Origin: Prostheceraeus crozeri | Lineage: Eukaryota; Platyhelminthes; Polycladida; Euryleptidae | Assembly (NCBI GenBank): GCA_907163375.1 | Contig: CAJQUW010002132.1 | Location: 62,001-126,000, forward strand | Direction of reading: 5' to 3' | Length of the DNA: 64,000 nt | Shown: piece after piece, positions 44,501-55,549 of the stretch | Position numbering within the stretch: position 1 is the stretch's first letter | Layout of the letters: each line of letters opens with the position of its first letter | Position numbers and translations under genes: made by a program | Notes under the pieces: generated by a model | Seen by the model: the letters and a program-made list of their open reading frames with translations, nothing else | What the model was told of the DNA's origin: nothing | The model's database searches: none

Positions 44501-45100
44501 AAACATAATTTCGTGAAATATAACTTATGCAGTTGATCATTTATTTTCAGCAACCCCTACATGTGCAGAAAATAATTCTCTTTACTACCTAGGCCTAAAA
44601 TGAAAACAAATTAGACATCTCACCTGTAAGCTCGCAATTGATGACATCAATCGTTGGAACACATTTTGAGATCATATGCATCAGGGTCCAGACTACGTGA
44701 GAATGCCGATCATAATATGATTTTCAAAGATCTGTTTCTGTCAGCGAACAATGTCGGAGATAAAGTCGTTAAATATGAAGAGTGAATCAAGATGACAAAT
44801 TTTTGTCATCAAGATGACAAATCAATGTTTTGTAAGATGACAAAGGTAAAAGTTTTATCACGGCAACTGCCTATGTCTGCAACTTGAAAAGATCCATAAA
44901 TGACTTCTGCGAATTGATTGTGAAGGTCGAACAGCGGCAGCAGATTTGAATTTCCTCTGAATGTCCAAAGAAGCAAATGGTGATCGAGGCATCGTTTTAA
45001 AAAGTTGGGTAGTACTTTTGATCGTAGGCAGTAAACTGTTTCACAGGACACGAATCTAAGACCGATGCGCTGCGCAAGTAGAATATGAATGACTCCATGA
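44501..45100. other. Unassigned
   Basis: Nothing recognised apart from a short AAGATGACAAAT duplication near 44790-44825. Confidence 0.5.
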
Positions 45101-45106
45101 CCTCTG

Positions 45107-45370
45107 CATCCTTTCTCGCTGTCATGTGATGATTGAGACACGTCGATTGAAGGTCGCTAAATATCAGTAGCCCAGGCGGGAACACGGAAATATTTTGTGC
45201 GCGCGATTCTCCTTTACTCACGGAGCACAAGTAACATGAAATGATGTTCGCGAGCGATATCTTTTCTCCCTGTCATTGTCATGTGAATGAGGCGCGTCGA
45301 TTGAAGGCCGCTATAAGCCCGGGTGGGCGTATGGAAATAATTTGCGCGCGCAGTTCTCCTTCAGTAATGA
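45107..45370. repeat. Two-copy tandem duplication, period about 155 bp
   Basis: CGTCGATTGAAGGTCGCT at 45141 recurs as CGTCGATTGAAGGCCGCT at about 45296, and GTGCGCGCGATTCTCCTT recurs as TGCGCGCGCAGTTCTCCTT. The unit is rich in CG dinucleotides in an otherwise AT-rich intron. Confidence 0.75.
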
Positions 45371-45649
45371 AATGTGAGGTTTGCGTCGGAAGACATACAT
45401 AAAAAGGATCAACTGGAGTGCGTTCTTCTGATATTGAACTATTGCAATTGCAATAAATGCAAAAAAGTGCACAGACGCAAAATTTTGATTTCATAATAGT
45501 ATATCATGCGAAATAATTATGATTTCATGAATCAAATTTTTAAGAAATTTATGGGGAGAAATTTTTGATGCATTTTTACGCAGGATATGCATAAAGATCA
45601 AATTGTTTTCGAATATGAGCATTAGTAGAGTTTACAAAAACTATTTAGG

Positions 45650-45915
45650 AAATAGACAGCAAGAAGTGAGTGAAGGAGAGAGAAAGAGAGAAGATGAACG
45701 ACAGAAGAGATATGACGAAGAGAGGGAGAGAACAAGAAGATATAGAAGAGAAGTGAGCTGAGGAGAGACAAGAAATGGAAGAGGAAGATAAGTGAGTAGA
45801 AAGAGAAGAAAAAGGAGATGGCTGATGTGAGAGCAAGGATGGAAAGGAATTAAGAAAAGCGAGGAGGGAAAGAAGAGAGAGTAAGGGAGAGAACGAGGTA
45901 GAAAAGAAATCAAAA
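45650..45915. repeat. GA-rich polypurine tract
   Basis: About 265 bp of almost pure purine on the + strand (GAGAGAAAGAGAGAAGATGA and similar). Reverse-strand open frames here are low-complexity serine/leucine artefacts. Confidence 0.9.
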
Positions 45916-46489
45916 TGAAAGTTTGAAATTTGTCTTTATATAGTCATTCATGACAATTCTCTGCATAGAAATAGTCCTTTATATAATCCTTACTTATCCT
46001 AGTACTTATGTTGTTCCTATACTTGCCTTCTGATCTAAATGGACAACTTGTGACTTGATGGAAGGCCTACTTGATTTCGATAGTACGACCACAATTTTTA
46101 AAATAATGCAAAAAAATTTAATTCACCGCAATGTCAGATTTAGCCTGCATTTTCCATTATAAAGTGTAATATGTTACATCACATGATCCGAAGGCGGAGC
46201 AGCGAATAGAACTGAGGTACGTGGTCGGAGACTGACAAGCGGCTGTAAAAAGTTTATCAGTGTATGAGCATTATTAGAACGAATAACACCGAAAAAAAGT
46301 CAAGAACACCACTTTCCTATATAAGATCTAGTCTCTTTTTGTTTCTTTTCCAGCTTGCATAATGAAACAATGCAATGTTTTTGTTGATAACTCTCCGACC
46401 ATTTAAGTTTTCTGTGCCTTGCGCGCACACGCTCGTAGACGATGCTCACAATTGCGGAGGCCATAATAGAAGTGCATCTATATAGTCCT
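45916..46489. other. Unassigned
   Basis: No element recognised. Confidence 0.5.
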
Positions 46490-46504
46490 ACATGCTAGTT
46501 TTTT

Positions 46505-46715
46505 GACTTCGATAGCGATTATAACGAATTATAAGGAAACATTTGTCCTTGATAGCAAGTGAATTGAGAAAAATCTTTTCAAGAAATCGGTCTTCGCTTG
46601 CAACACTTGGTTGTTTTCGCTTCCTGTATTAGTGGGCGGAGTGACGAGTCCTCAGGCTTTTTGCCTTACTTTTGAAATTTGAAAGCGATTATGACGAATT
46701 ATTAGGAAACATCGG
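46505..46715. repeat. Two-copy direct repeat
   Basis: AGCGATTATAACGAATTATA, AGGAAACAT at about 46513 recurs as AGCGATTATGACGAATTATT, AGGAAACAT at about 46684, roughly 170 bp apart. Confidence 0.6.
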
Positions 46716-47164
46716 TAACACAAAATCAATATGATCAATATCAATAGTAATGAATATTATCCATAAATCCAGGTCTACGAATTATTGTTGAGTATGAATT
46801 AAAAAGATCCTAATAACGCAATAAAAATTAGGCCTAATTAGGGCTTACTGATATCGATAGCACTTAATAATGAAGTAGGCTCAACTGGTACCCGAAGAGG
46901 CCAAAATGATGCATTTGTTAAAAATACCGGAACTCCGGTAGGCTTAGGTGATATGCAAATAATTTATTCTGGAAGTTTAATCAATGCATCACATAATCGT
47001 AATTTGAAAATTATTCCAATTGTGGTGAAAGAATGCATTACTTCTCCACTTTACTTGCATAGGCCTATATACAATGGAAACAATTCATAAAGAGGGAAAA
47101 ATATATAATACCAAACCAACGACAACACAGAAGTAAGCAGAACCACTAATTGTGTTGCCAAACT
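46716..47164. other. Unassigned
   Basis: No element recognised. Confidence 0.5.
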
Positions 47165-47430
47165 CTGAGGGAAGTGGGACCAATTTCGGTTGCCAACTTA
47201 TGCGCCAGCTTGGCATGCCAACTTTTGCCAGCATAATAAAAATCTATACACTGATAAAAGATCAATCACAAACTGTCTAGATTCAACTGTGAGCATCATT
47301 TACTTTGTTTTATCATGATTTCTTTACTCAAAAGTACTAGATTTCGAAATTAAAAAATTATGCCGACTCATGCCAACCGGCGGAAGTCAGACCGACTTCT
47401 GGTCGACTTTGGCTTTCACACTGGGTTGGC
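47165..47430. repeat. TTGGCATGCC / GCCGACTT repeat next to the P element
   Basis: Contains CTTGGCATGCCAACTTTTGC, ATGCCAACCGGCGGAAGTC and GACTTTGGCTTTCACACTGG. The last is similar to the inverse complement of the 37740 end. It ends about 20 bp before the P-type start codon and may be the element's 5' terminal region. No 31-bp P-type terminus could be defined. Confidence 0.5.
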
Positions 47431-47450
47431 CAGGTGTCTAAATATGTGCG

Positions 47451-50120
47451 ATGGGGGTATTCAAGTGCTGTGTTCCAAATTGCCGTTCCGGGTATGCTCC
47501 GCATGGATCAAGAGCACGTTCGTCGAACGCGAATCTTGCAACGTCGGAATCTACAAGTATTTCTTTTTTTGCTTTTAGTTTTGGACGCTATTATGAGACA
47601 GAAATGGATCACGGCCATTAATAGAGATGACATTTGTGACGGACGACATATTCACGAGTGTGTCAGCTTCATTTCTCCGATGATGACTTCCTTGTCAACA
47701 GCTCAGACTCGAATACCGCGAGGTTGAACAAAAAATCGAACAAGTTAAAACTCAAAAAATTGAAGTCTTCAGCTGTGCCACATATTCTTCATAACTCCCC
47801 TAGCTACTTGAGTGTGACAAAACCGACTCCGCGCCGACCTAATGCAACATCGGAATTTCGACGGAATAAAGCAAACGAGTCCTCTGTCAACGCAATGGAC
47901 ATCATGTTCGAAAGTGAAACATTTCAAACCATCGCTGACTTGAAAGAGAGACTTTGCACCATCACCCTGCCGGGAGATTGTTTTGCTCTGCATTCAGAGA
48001 CAAGCATTTTATTTGCTTATATCTCAGCAGCTTTTGATTCCCTGGATTCCCCATCGCTGCGTTGTTCGGTGCGTGTTTTGGAGGATCTAAGGACTGAAGT
48101 GTTCGTGAACAATTTTCGACTATCTCATCGGTTATACGACCATGTTTTGCACATTCCTGAGCATGTGACTTCGACGACGGAGCTTTGTAATCTTCTCGCA
48201 TTCGCAAAATCTCGCTGTGATTTGAATTATTCATGTATTTCTGACATAACTTTATTAAACATTGTTCGGCAAAGTATTGAACAGCATCTTGAACAAGATG
48301 ATATTGAACACAGAAATTTCCTGAAATTTGTTTCGGAACAGTTGGAACTCTGCCAGAAGTCGGTTCATGCTCGACATTATTCACCAAATACCATATGTTT
48401 GTCGTTTTTGTGGTATATAACTAGCCATTCGTCGTCTTCAGCAACTGTGTAGTGAGACTTCAGTTACACCTGGTCACATTGATACTTCGTACATCAGTTC
48501 TCGTGTGAGTCAACTCAAAGACTATGAACGCATTGTGATATTGATCATCGATGAAGTTTACACAGCGCAAAATGTTGAATGTGTCAAAGGAAAACTTACG
48601 GGTGTGACCGAGAGTGGAGATATTGGTAAAACAGTTCTCACGTTTATGGTTCAGTCATTGAAGTGTAAATACAAAGATGTTGTCAAGCTCGTACCAGTTG
48701 TGTCACTGAACTTGGATATTCTTTACCACCATTTCATCTCAGTGCTTCAAAGTCTGAAGGAAGTGCTGCACGTAGTTGCTGTTGTGGGCGATAATCATCC
48801 CGTTAATCGAAGCCTTTGTAAGAAGTTGTGTGATGGACTGGTTCGCTTTAATGTCAACAATCCTGTTGATCAGGAGAAGCAACTATACCTTCTTTTCGAC
48901 TCAACACCTAATCTCAAAAATGCCTTTAACAACTGGTTGAGCAGAGACAAGTTTGTGTTTCCAATGGGACATCCTTCTCTTCTTTTGCCCGGCAAAGAGG
49001 CTCACTTTCGCCATTTGAAAGAATAACTTCTCTTGGAGGATGAAAAACCAGTGAAGGCTGCATTCAGATTGACTGCTGAATCATTGAATCCACCTTCAAT
49101 CTCAAGAACAATTCCACGACACGTTTTAAAGGTTTTTTGTGATTCTTCTCTCCAGGCTCTGCGATTTTACAATAACAATGGTTGGACTGATACCGCGGAA
49201 TTTATTGAACTGATCCTGATTCTTTGGAAGATCCTAAACGTGAAATCTACCTCCAAAGGAGTTCGTGCAAGAGATGATTACCAGAGACCTATTGTCCATG
49301 GTGATGCCAGATTCCAATTCCTAAATGAATCCGCTGATATGATTACATCGTGGAGAAGCACAACGCGATTTTCATTCTCTTCAGAAACTGTACTGGCCTG
49401 GTCTCAAACTTTACGTGCAGTAAGTGCTCTTTGTGAAGATTTGCTCACTATTCATGACTTTGATTACATATTGACGGGAAAGCTCCTCTCAGATCCGATT
49501 GAAGCTCGGTTTGGACAGTATCGTCAGATGGCTGGAGCTAACTATTACATGAGTGTCCGTCAGCTTCTTGACGCAGAGAAGAAGCTTCGTGTCCATAATA
49601 TTTTGGAGAGTGATCTCCCTCATTCGCTGACTGCATCAAGTAGTGAAGAATTGACGACCGCAACAGACTGTGATTGTTTGTGGTTATCGAAATATTTGAC
49701 CGATGTTGAAATTTTTGATATTTCTGATGAAGATTCTGCTATCATTTTTTACGTTGCCGCATACGTTGGTCGCTCTGTAGCTGCAAGAAACAAATGTTCA
49801 GATTGTTAAGACATGTTATTTCAGAAACTCGATGACACCGATAGTGACAGTGCTCAGCTGACTCAGATAATGAGTCGGGGTGGGTTGGTTGCACCCAGTC
49901 AATACGTCTTTTTAGTATATTCTCTGTCATATCTCTACTATCAGCAAATCATTTCGGATGACGATTTGCGTCAGAGATGGCTTGCCTCAAGTCATCATCT
50001 ACATGTGTTCACTCTTTCTGTTCTAGAGAAGTTTGACTGTGATGAACACAGAATGCTGTTGACTGTTGGCTGCAGTAATGAGCACTATTCGTGTAAGTCA
50101 ATTGTTGAAAAGATATTCAT
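47451..50120 (+). pseudogene. P-element transposase (THAP9-like), main part
   Basis: The ATG at 47451 begins MGVFKCCVPNCRSGYAPHG, the first half of a THAP zinc finger; the second half (RQKWITAINRD, then CQLHFSDDDF near 47660) is in other frames. The catalytic region follows: ILIIDEVYTAQNVEC (48545), VGDNHPVNRSLCKKL (48790), LFDSTPNLKNAFNNW (48890) and DPIEARFGQYRQMAGANYYM (49495), all P/THAP9 hallmarks. It is a GTP-dependent cut-and-paste transposase. Breaks seen: frame changes in the THAP region and near 48435, and in-frame TAA at 49024 and 49807. It runs to about 50120 where a CR1 LINE is inserted; the last 36 or so codons resume at 53266. Confidence 0.92.
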
Positions 50121-50315
50121 GTGCATAAACGTAAAAATGATGCTAAATTTATGGAGAGGGTATTTGTGAAGCCCGATTTAACGTTGTGCGAACAAATGGA
50201 AGAGCGACGGCTGCGTATTGAATTGAAAGCTCGCAAAGAATCTGGTGAAAACGTCATTATACGTAGAGGTAGAATAGTTCAGCAGCCTTTTCGTTCAGGC
50301 TCGGACTACTCCTAA
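50121..50315 (+). CDS. CR1 LINE ORF1, C-terminal tail
   Basis: Sixty-four codons to a TAA, reading HKRKNDAKFMERVFVKPDLT, RRLRIELKARKESGENVIIR and RGRIVQQPFR. The pattern FVKPDLT...LRxELKxRxxxGENxxIRxGxIV is the usual end of ORF1 in CR1/Rex-type LINEs, which encodes an RNA-binding protein. The rest of ORF1 is missing because the insertion is 5'-truncated. ORF2 starts one base after the stop. Confidence 0.75.
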   Translation: MHKRKNDAKFMERVFVKPDLTLCEQMEERRLRIELKARKESGENVIIRRGRIVQQPFRSGSDYS

Positions 50316-50316
50316 C

Positions 50317-53199
50317 ATGAAGCCTCCCAGTACATGCAGTGATTCACAAGGTTTCACCTTCTCACCTGACATTAGATCTAAGAATTTCTCCTGTAATTTG
50401 TTGAAAATATCGTGTTTTTTAGCTAACGTTCGATCAATCTGTAACAAGCTGCATGCTCTCAAAACTTTCATTAGTTTTTATGACCCCGACATTTTTGCTG
50501 TAACAGAATCATGGGGCCGTCCAAGTTTAACTGATGCTTTGCTTGCACACCCAGAATATGTCGTCTTCCGCAAAGATCGTTTGCATAATTTTGGTGGTGG
50601 TGTGCTGCTATTTGTCAAGAAAAAATTATTGCCAGTTGCGCATACATTTACCGTATCAAACGACTTTCAAGACTCTGTTTTTTGCACTGTGAAAGTTTCT
50701 GATCAAAAGCGTATGCTAGTTGGATGCTTGTATCGTTCACCGAGCAGTTCTCAAATGAATGACGTAGCTTTTGCTGCTGTTATCGATCACTTGTGCAATT
50801 CATTTTCTGGTCCCATTGTGTTTTTTGGTGATTTGAATTGTCCTGACATTGATTGGTCTACAATGTGTGGACCTTCAAGCTATGATTTCTTGATTGATGC
50901 CTGCAACAGTAACTTTCTTAACCAAATGGTTGTTTCTCCTACGCGTAATGACAATATTCTTGATGTTGTTATAGTCAATGATGAATCTTTTGTCGAAATC
51001 GTTGAAGTTATCGAGCCATTTCCCGGTAGTGATCATAATGTTGTTCGGTGTAAACTTGTCTTTACCTCTGATCGTGCTGATAATGGCGTGCTTGCCCCTC
51101 TTAATATGTCAAAACGCTTCGATTTTTCTAAAGCTGACTGGGATAAATTCCGTCTCATTTTAGGCACTTCAATTACAGACAGTTTCTTTGACTCGACGGA
51201 CTCTGAGATGTTGTGGTCAACCCTAAGAGACATTATAATTCAAGCAGCTAAAGATGCAATACCATTAATTCAAAGACAGAAGTCTCTCAGTGGTGTTCCC
51301 TTGAAAGGCGAGGTCCTGCGCGCTTTCCGAGCGAGGAAGAGAACTTATCGAGCGTGTGGCGTGTCTACATCTTCAGTACGTGAGCAATTGCGAAGGGAAG
51401 CGGATGAGAGACTAAGTGAAGCAATTTCTGATTACAACAGAGAGCATGAACAATTTATTGCACGCAATTGTAAGCGCCATCCCAAAACTTTCTGGAGATA
51501 CATAAACTCCTCTCTTTCTTGTAAGCCTTCTATAGTTCCTGTTTTGAAACCTGATGGTCATTTTGCTGTATGTGACTCTGAAATTGCAGAAACTTTTAGT
51601 GATTTTTTTGCTTCGGTTTTTTGTAATGATGATGTTGTTGTTCCTCCGTCTTGTGACTATCCAGTTTTCCATCAAATTTCAAATGTAGTTGTCACTGAAG
51701 ACATTGTTCGCTTTCATTTAAAGAGTTTGAATCCATTTTCAACACCTGGTCCTGACGGTATTTCAAATAAAATGTTAATTGAAGGTGGCCCATGTCTCAT
51801 AAATGTTCTCAGCCGTTTGTTTACATTGTTCACACAACAAGGGTTTGTTCCCTCTGATTGGAAAGTTGCCTGTGTAATTCCTATTTTCAAGAAGGGTTGT
51901 AGGTCGGATTGTTCTAATTATCGACCCATCAGCCTTACTTCTTCAGTTTGTAAGTTATTAGAGAGAGTTGTTAAATGTGTTATTCTTGATCATGTTATTT
52001 CTCATTCCTTATTGAATAACTCGCAACATGGCTTTCTACCTGGTCGGTCAAGTACAACCGCTCTTTTGACTTTTCTTGAGTGTATTTCATCATCCGTAGA
52101 TGATGGTAACTGTTTTGACGCAATTTACATTGACTTCTGTAAAGCTTTTGATAAGATTCCGCATAAACACCTCATTGTCAAATTAAGATCTTTTGGCGTT
52201 TCTGGTGCTTTACTGAGATGGTTGACATCATTTTTGTGTTATAGAAAGCAATATGTTCGAATTAATGGCTCACATTCAGATCTAGTAAGCGTATCCAGTG
52301 GTGTGCCCCAAGGCAGCGTGCTGGGTCCTATACTGTTTTTGCTCTATGTAAACGACATTGACAATTCATGTAGCGGGTCTTCGCTCATTTTAAAATTTGC
52401 GGATGATGTTCGGATTTACTTACCAGTGTCGTCAGGTACTTCTACCATTCATCTGCAAGATGATTTGAATTCTTTACTAAATTGGAGTAAAAAGTGGCTG
52501 TTATCCATCAACCCAGACAAGTGTAGATGCATTCATTTTGGTGACAATAACCCTCGACAATCATACAGCGTGAACAACGTCGTTATCCCAAATGTGAGAG
52601 AAATTCTGGACCTCGGCATCCTCATCTCTGACAATCTGAGCCCGTCTAAAGAGTGTTTCCGTGTTGCCAGCAAAGCCAATAGAATGGTTGGTACCATCAA
52701 AATGGCATTCAAATCTCTTGACAACCATTCCATGTTAACTTTGTACAAATCTTACGTTCGGCCACTTGTAGAGTACTCGTCAGTTGTATGGTCACCCTAC
52801 TTCGTGAAGGATTCCGACGTTGTTGAAAGAGTCCAACGACGATTCACCAAATACTTACGTGGCATGAGGGATTTGACTTATGAAGATCGCTTGAGAATTC
52901 TAAACATACCATCTCTTCGGATGCGAAGACAACGTGCGGATATGATTATGATGTTCAAGATAATGAAAGGTTTCGTCAGTCTAAACGTGACAAGCTTCTT
53001 TGAGTGTTCCGACTATTTTCGAACTCGAGGACATATATATCGCCTGCGACGTCGCCGCGCTCGTTTCATTAATCGGCGTAACTTCTTCACTCATCGTGTA
53101 GTTTCGAAATGGAATGACTTACCAGCTTTTTGTGTTGATGCTCGCACTATCAATTCTTTCAAACGAAGACTTGACTACTATATGAGTGTATCACTTTAA
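50317..53199 (+). CDS. CR1 LINE ORF2, endonuclease and RT, intact frame
   Basis: A 960-codon open frame. Endonuclease: ANVRSICNKL (Asn37), VTESWG (Glu64), LYRSPSSSQMN, FFGDLNCPDIDW and FPGSDHNVVR (SDH). RT: NPFSTPGPDGISNKML, NYRPISLTSSVCKLLERVVK, IYIDFCKAFDKIPHK (block A, about 604), SSGVPQGSVLGPILFLLYVN (about 660) and LKFADDVRIY (catalytic FADD at 694). A thumb/C-terminal domain follows, ending FKRRLDYYMSVSL. All catalytic residues are present and length is normal for CR1 ORF2. It nicks the target and copies its RNA there. It starts at ATG 50317, just after the ORF1 stop. It looks young. Confidence 0.95.
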   Translation: MKPPSTCSDSQGFTFSPDIRSKNFSCNLLKISCFLANVRSICNKLHALKTFISFYDPDIFAVTESWGRPSLTDALLAHPEYVVFRKDRLHNFGGGVLLFVKKKLLPVAHTFTVSNDFQDSVFCTVKVSDQKRMLVGCLYRSPSSSQMNDVAFAAVIDHLCNSFSGPIVFFGDLNCPDIDWSTMCGPSSYDFLIDACNSNFLNQMVVSPTRNDNILDVVIVNDESFVEIVEVIEPFPGSDHNVVRCKLVFTSDRADNGVLAPLNMSKRFDFSKADWDKFRLILGTSITDSFFDSTDSEMLWSTLRDIIIQAAKDAIPLIQRQKSLSGVPLKGEVLRAFRARKRTYRACGVSTSSVREQLRREADERLSEAISDYNREHEQFIARNCKRHPKTFWRYINSSLSCKPSIVPVLKPDGHFAVCDSEIAETFSDFFASVFCNDDVVVPPSCDYPVFHQISNVVVTEDIVRFHLKSLNPFSTPGPDGISNKMLIEGGPCLINVLSRLFTLFTQQGFVPSDWKVACVIPIFKKGCRSDCSNYRPISLTSSVCKLLERVVKCVILDHVISHSLLNNSQHGFLPGRSSTTALLTFLECISSSVDDGNCFDAIYIDFCKAFDKIPHKHLIVKLRSFGVSGALLRWLTSFLCYRKQYVRINGSHSDLVSVSSGVPQGSVLGPILFLLYVNDIDNSCSGSSLILKFADDVRIYLPVSSGTSTIHLQDDLNSLLNWSKKWLLSINPDKCRCIHFGDNNPRQSYSVNNVVIPNVREILDLGILISDNLSPSKECFRVASKANRMVGTIKMAFKSLDNHSMLTLYKSYVRPLVEYSSVVWSPYFVKDSDVVERVQRRFTKYLRGMRDLTYEDRLRILNIPSLRMRRQRADMIMMFKIMKGFVSLNVTSFFECSDYFRTRGHIYRLRRRRARFINRRNFFTHRVVSKWNDLPAFCVDARTINSFKRRLDYYMSVSL

Positions 53200-53265
53200 C
53201 TTTGATTTTTGTGTACTTGGCTCCGCTCGGAGCTTATTTTGATCAATAAATCAATAAATCAATAA

Positions 53266-53376
53266 ATCAATGTGTTTTATCAAAAATCTAATTTCCCAAA
53301 TAAATGACAGGCCTGTCGAAAGTGTTGACATCAGTGACCGCAAATTGCGGAAACTTCAATCGCAATCTAAATGAAG
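53266..53376 (+). pseudogene. P-element transposase, C-terminal end after the LINE
   Basis: Beyond the LINE tail the reading continues MCFIKNLISQINDRPVESVD then ISDRKLRKLQSQSK and a TGA. With one copy of a shared ATGTG removed it continues the frame that ends IVEKIFMC at 50126, so this is the displaced C-terminus of the same transposase. Confidence 0.75.
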
Positions 53377-53449
53377 TTTTGGGAAGAAATGTATTTTTGA
53401 TTTTTCCATTATTTAGTGACTACTTATAATTTGTGGGCCTTAGTATGTA

Positions 53450-54867
53450 TAGTATTGTGCAAATTAATATGAACAAAAGGACATATTTCTTATGTTATCA
53501 CTTAATGTTGTTTGACTTGCTTTATTCTATCTTACATGAATAGAATGACTCGTGTACTTGCATAGATATTAACATTTGACCTTTTCATTGCCAGACGTAG
53601 GTGTTCAATGCAACATTGACGCAGATAATTGATTTTGAATTCAAAAGTTCAAATTCCACAAAACAGCAAATTTTGGCCTTTCTCACAAAACTTGGGTAGA
53701 ATTTAAATTTTGAATTTGAACTTGCTACTTTTGTCACTAATCACATTTTATCTCTGTCAGTAAGCATGGACATCTCACCAGAGACGCGTAGCAAGATTGT
53801 GACACTCAGACAGTTCACGAAAATGACTCAACGCGCTATCGCATCTGAATGCTCGGTTTCGCTTGTGCAGTGAATAATATTTTGAAATTGCATCAAAATA
53901 CGGACAGCCTTCAACCGCGACGCATTGGTAGATGTGGAAGAAAAATGAAGACAACGCCACGAGATGATTCAAAGATTATCAGGATGAGCAGACTCAACCC
54001 AAGAATGACAAGTCATGAGCTTAAGGTCGAAATTGAACATGCCGGGGTATCTATTGACAGCTCAATTGTGCGTCGACGGTTGCTCGTGGTTGGGAGGAAA
54101 GCTCGTCGACCACTAAAGAAATCCATATTAACAGTTAAAATGAGGAAAACCTGTTTGAAGTGGGCCAAGCGTTATAAGAACTGGACCGTGGAAGATTGGC
54201 GTCGAATTGTCTTTTCAGACGAGTGTCACTTTGAAGCAAAAGGATATCATTCTCAATTTGTTCGACGAAGTACCGGAGAGCCGGTTCGGACTGCACACAT
54301 GAACCAGTAATTCAAACATCCACCAAAGCAAATGGTTTGGGGGTGCTTCTCATACAAGGGACCCGGATGTCTCATTCCATCGAGGGGATGATGAATTCCG
54401 ATAGATATGTTCATTTGATTGAAATTCGGATTGTCTCTGAGTTGGAACAAACGCCGAACGCAATTTTCCAGCAAGATTTGGCACCGTGCCATACGAGCCG
54501 AAAAGCCAAAGCTTATCTTGAAGAGAACAATATTTGCGTCCTCGATTGGTCGGGAAACTCCCCTGATGTATCTCCGATCGAAAATTTGTGGCATATCTGC
54601 AAAGCGCAACTGAGAAAGATTGATTGCTCATCGAAACAAAGGATGATAGCAGCTCTTATCAAGGTATGGTTCCATGATGAAAAGTTCTCATCAGTGTGCG
54701 AAAAATTGGTCGATTCAATGCCAAGTCGTGTCTCAGCATTGCTGAAGGCCAAGGGTGGCCACATTATGTATTGAAAGACTATATTTCATTTTACATTGAA
54801 AATAAAATTCAATCATGCTGGAATTCATGTATTTTTACTTTTGTTCACATTAATTTGCACAATACTG
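53450..54867 (+). mobile_element. Tc1-type transposon, broken, in the P-element 3' region
   Basis: The right end, inverted, reads CAGTATTGTGCAAATTAATG; the left end is TAGTATTGTGCAAATTAATA, both next to TA (53448-53449 and 54868-54869). 1418 bp. It begins about 75 bp after the P transposase stop. The transposase inside has two frame changes. Confidence 0.9.
53766..54774 (+). pseudogene. Tc1 transposase, two frameshifts
   Basis: MDISPETRSKIVTLRQFTKM begins the helix-turn-helix region. The frame shifts near 53870 to HQNTDSLQPRRIGRCGRKMK and, later, IVFSDECHFEAKG (first Asp), then shifts again near 54310-54340 to FQQDLAPCHTS (second Asp) and NSPDVSPIENLW (Glu). Thirty-four residues separate the last two acids, so it is DD34E Tc1. 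It differs from the Tc1 at 31406 in sequence and ends, so two Tc1 lineages are present. Confidence 0.9.
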
Positions 54868-54910
54868 TATGTATAGTATGTAGTATGTAGTATGTATAGT
54901 AGTATCACGA
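54868..54910. repeat. TATGTAG microsatellite
   Basis: TATGTATAGTATGTAGTATG and following: short irregular repeats at the right edge of the Tc1 relic. Confidence 0.8.
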
Positions 54911-55549
54911 CCTTTCATATCCCGGTGCCCGATAGGGCGCCCAACTGTAGATATCCCTGGTCCCATGAAACAAAAATAGTCACATCAATAATCAAATCAA
55001 ATAATTTCACGTTTAAGGCATTCATTTAATGGATATCATTCACGTTGGATGTTTTTAGTCAAGTGTGTAAACCGGAAGTAATCGTCGCTGAACATTTCCC
55101 ATCTTCTCAAGTCTATTTCATGCATTCATGATGTGGTCTTCGTCTCTGAGTGATTTGACTGCGGCGAATATTTTGATAACGATTTTGAAGATTTTTGATG
55201 TTAAGAATAATTATCAGTTTTTTTATTCCAAAACATTTAGGATATCTATCTCATTTCACGTAGTATTTCCGGTGCACATATTGTTAATCGAATGATGTAA
55301 ATGTCTTCGAAGCATCACCCCCTCTTAACCTATATGTGGCAATTTCTCAATTACAAAAATACAATGAGTACCGATGTTCCGAGCTCATCGATTTTGGCAA
55401 GAGAAAAAGTGATATCGCTGATTTATCACAACATCACATGTTCCCTTTGAAAAGACATCTTTGCAAAGATGTTTAGCACTACTTCTTTGCATCTTTGTCT
55501 GAGTTTCATTGATATATGGGTCTCTAATGGCTTGTAACACGTAAAACAG
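54911..55549. other. Unassigned; may include the P-element 3' end
   Basis: No P-type terminus could be recognised here, and no coding sequence. Confidence 0.4.

Larger units (their letters stand above)
50100..53272 (+). mobile_element. CR1-type LINE inserted in the P element
   Basis: A 5'-truncated CR1-group retrotransposon: the last part of ORF1, a full ORF2, a short 3' region and a tail of ATCAATAAATCAATAAATCA (53242-53269). ATGTG occurs at both junctions (about 50119 and 53269) and may be the target duplication. It shows no internal damage in ORF2. Confidence 0.9.

Noticed and set aside
45641-45913. Reverse-strand serine/leucine-rich membrane protein
   Set aside because: Low-complexity translation of a GA-rich tract.
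47451-50169. Domesticated host THAP9-like gene
   Set aside because: At least two in-frame stops and several frame changes, plus a LINE in the last codons; it is a dead transposon.
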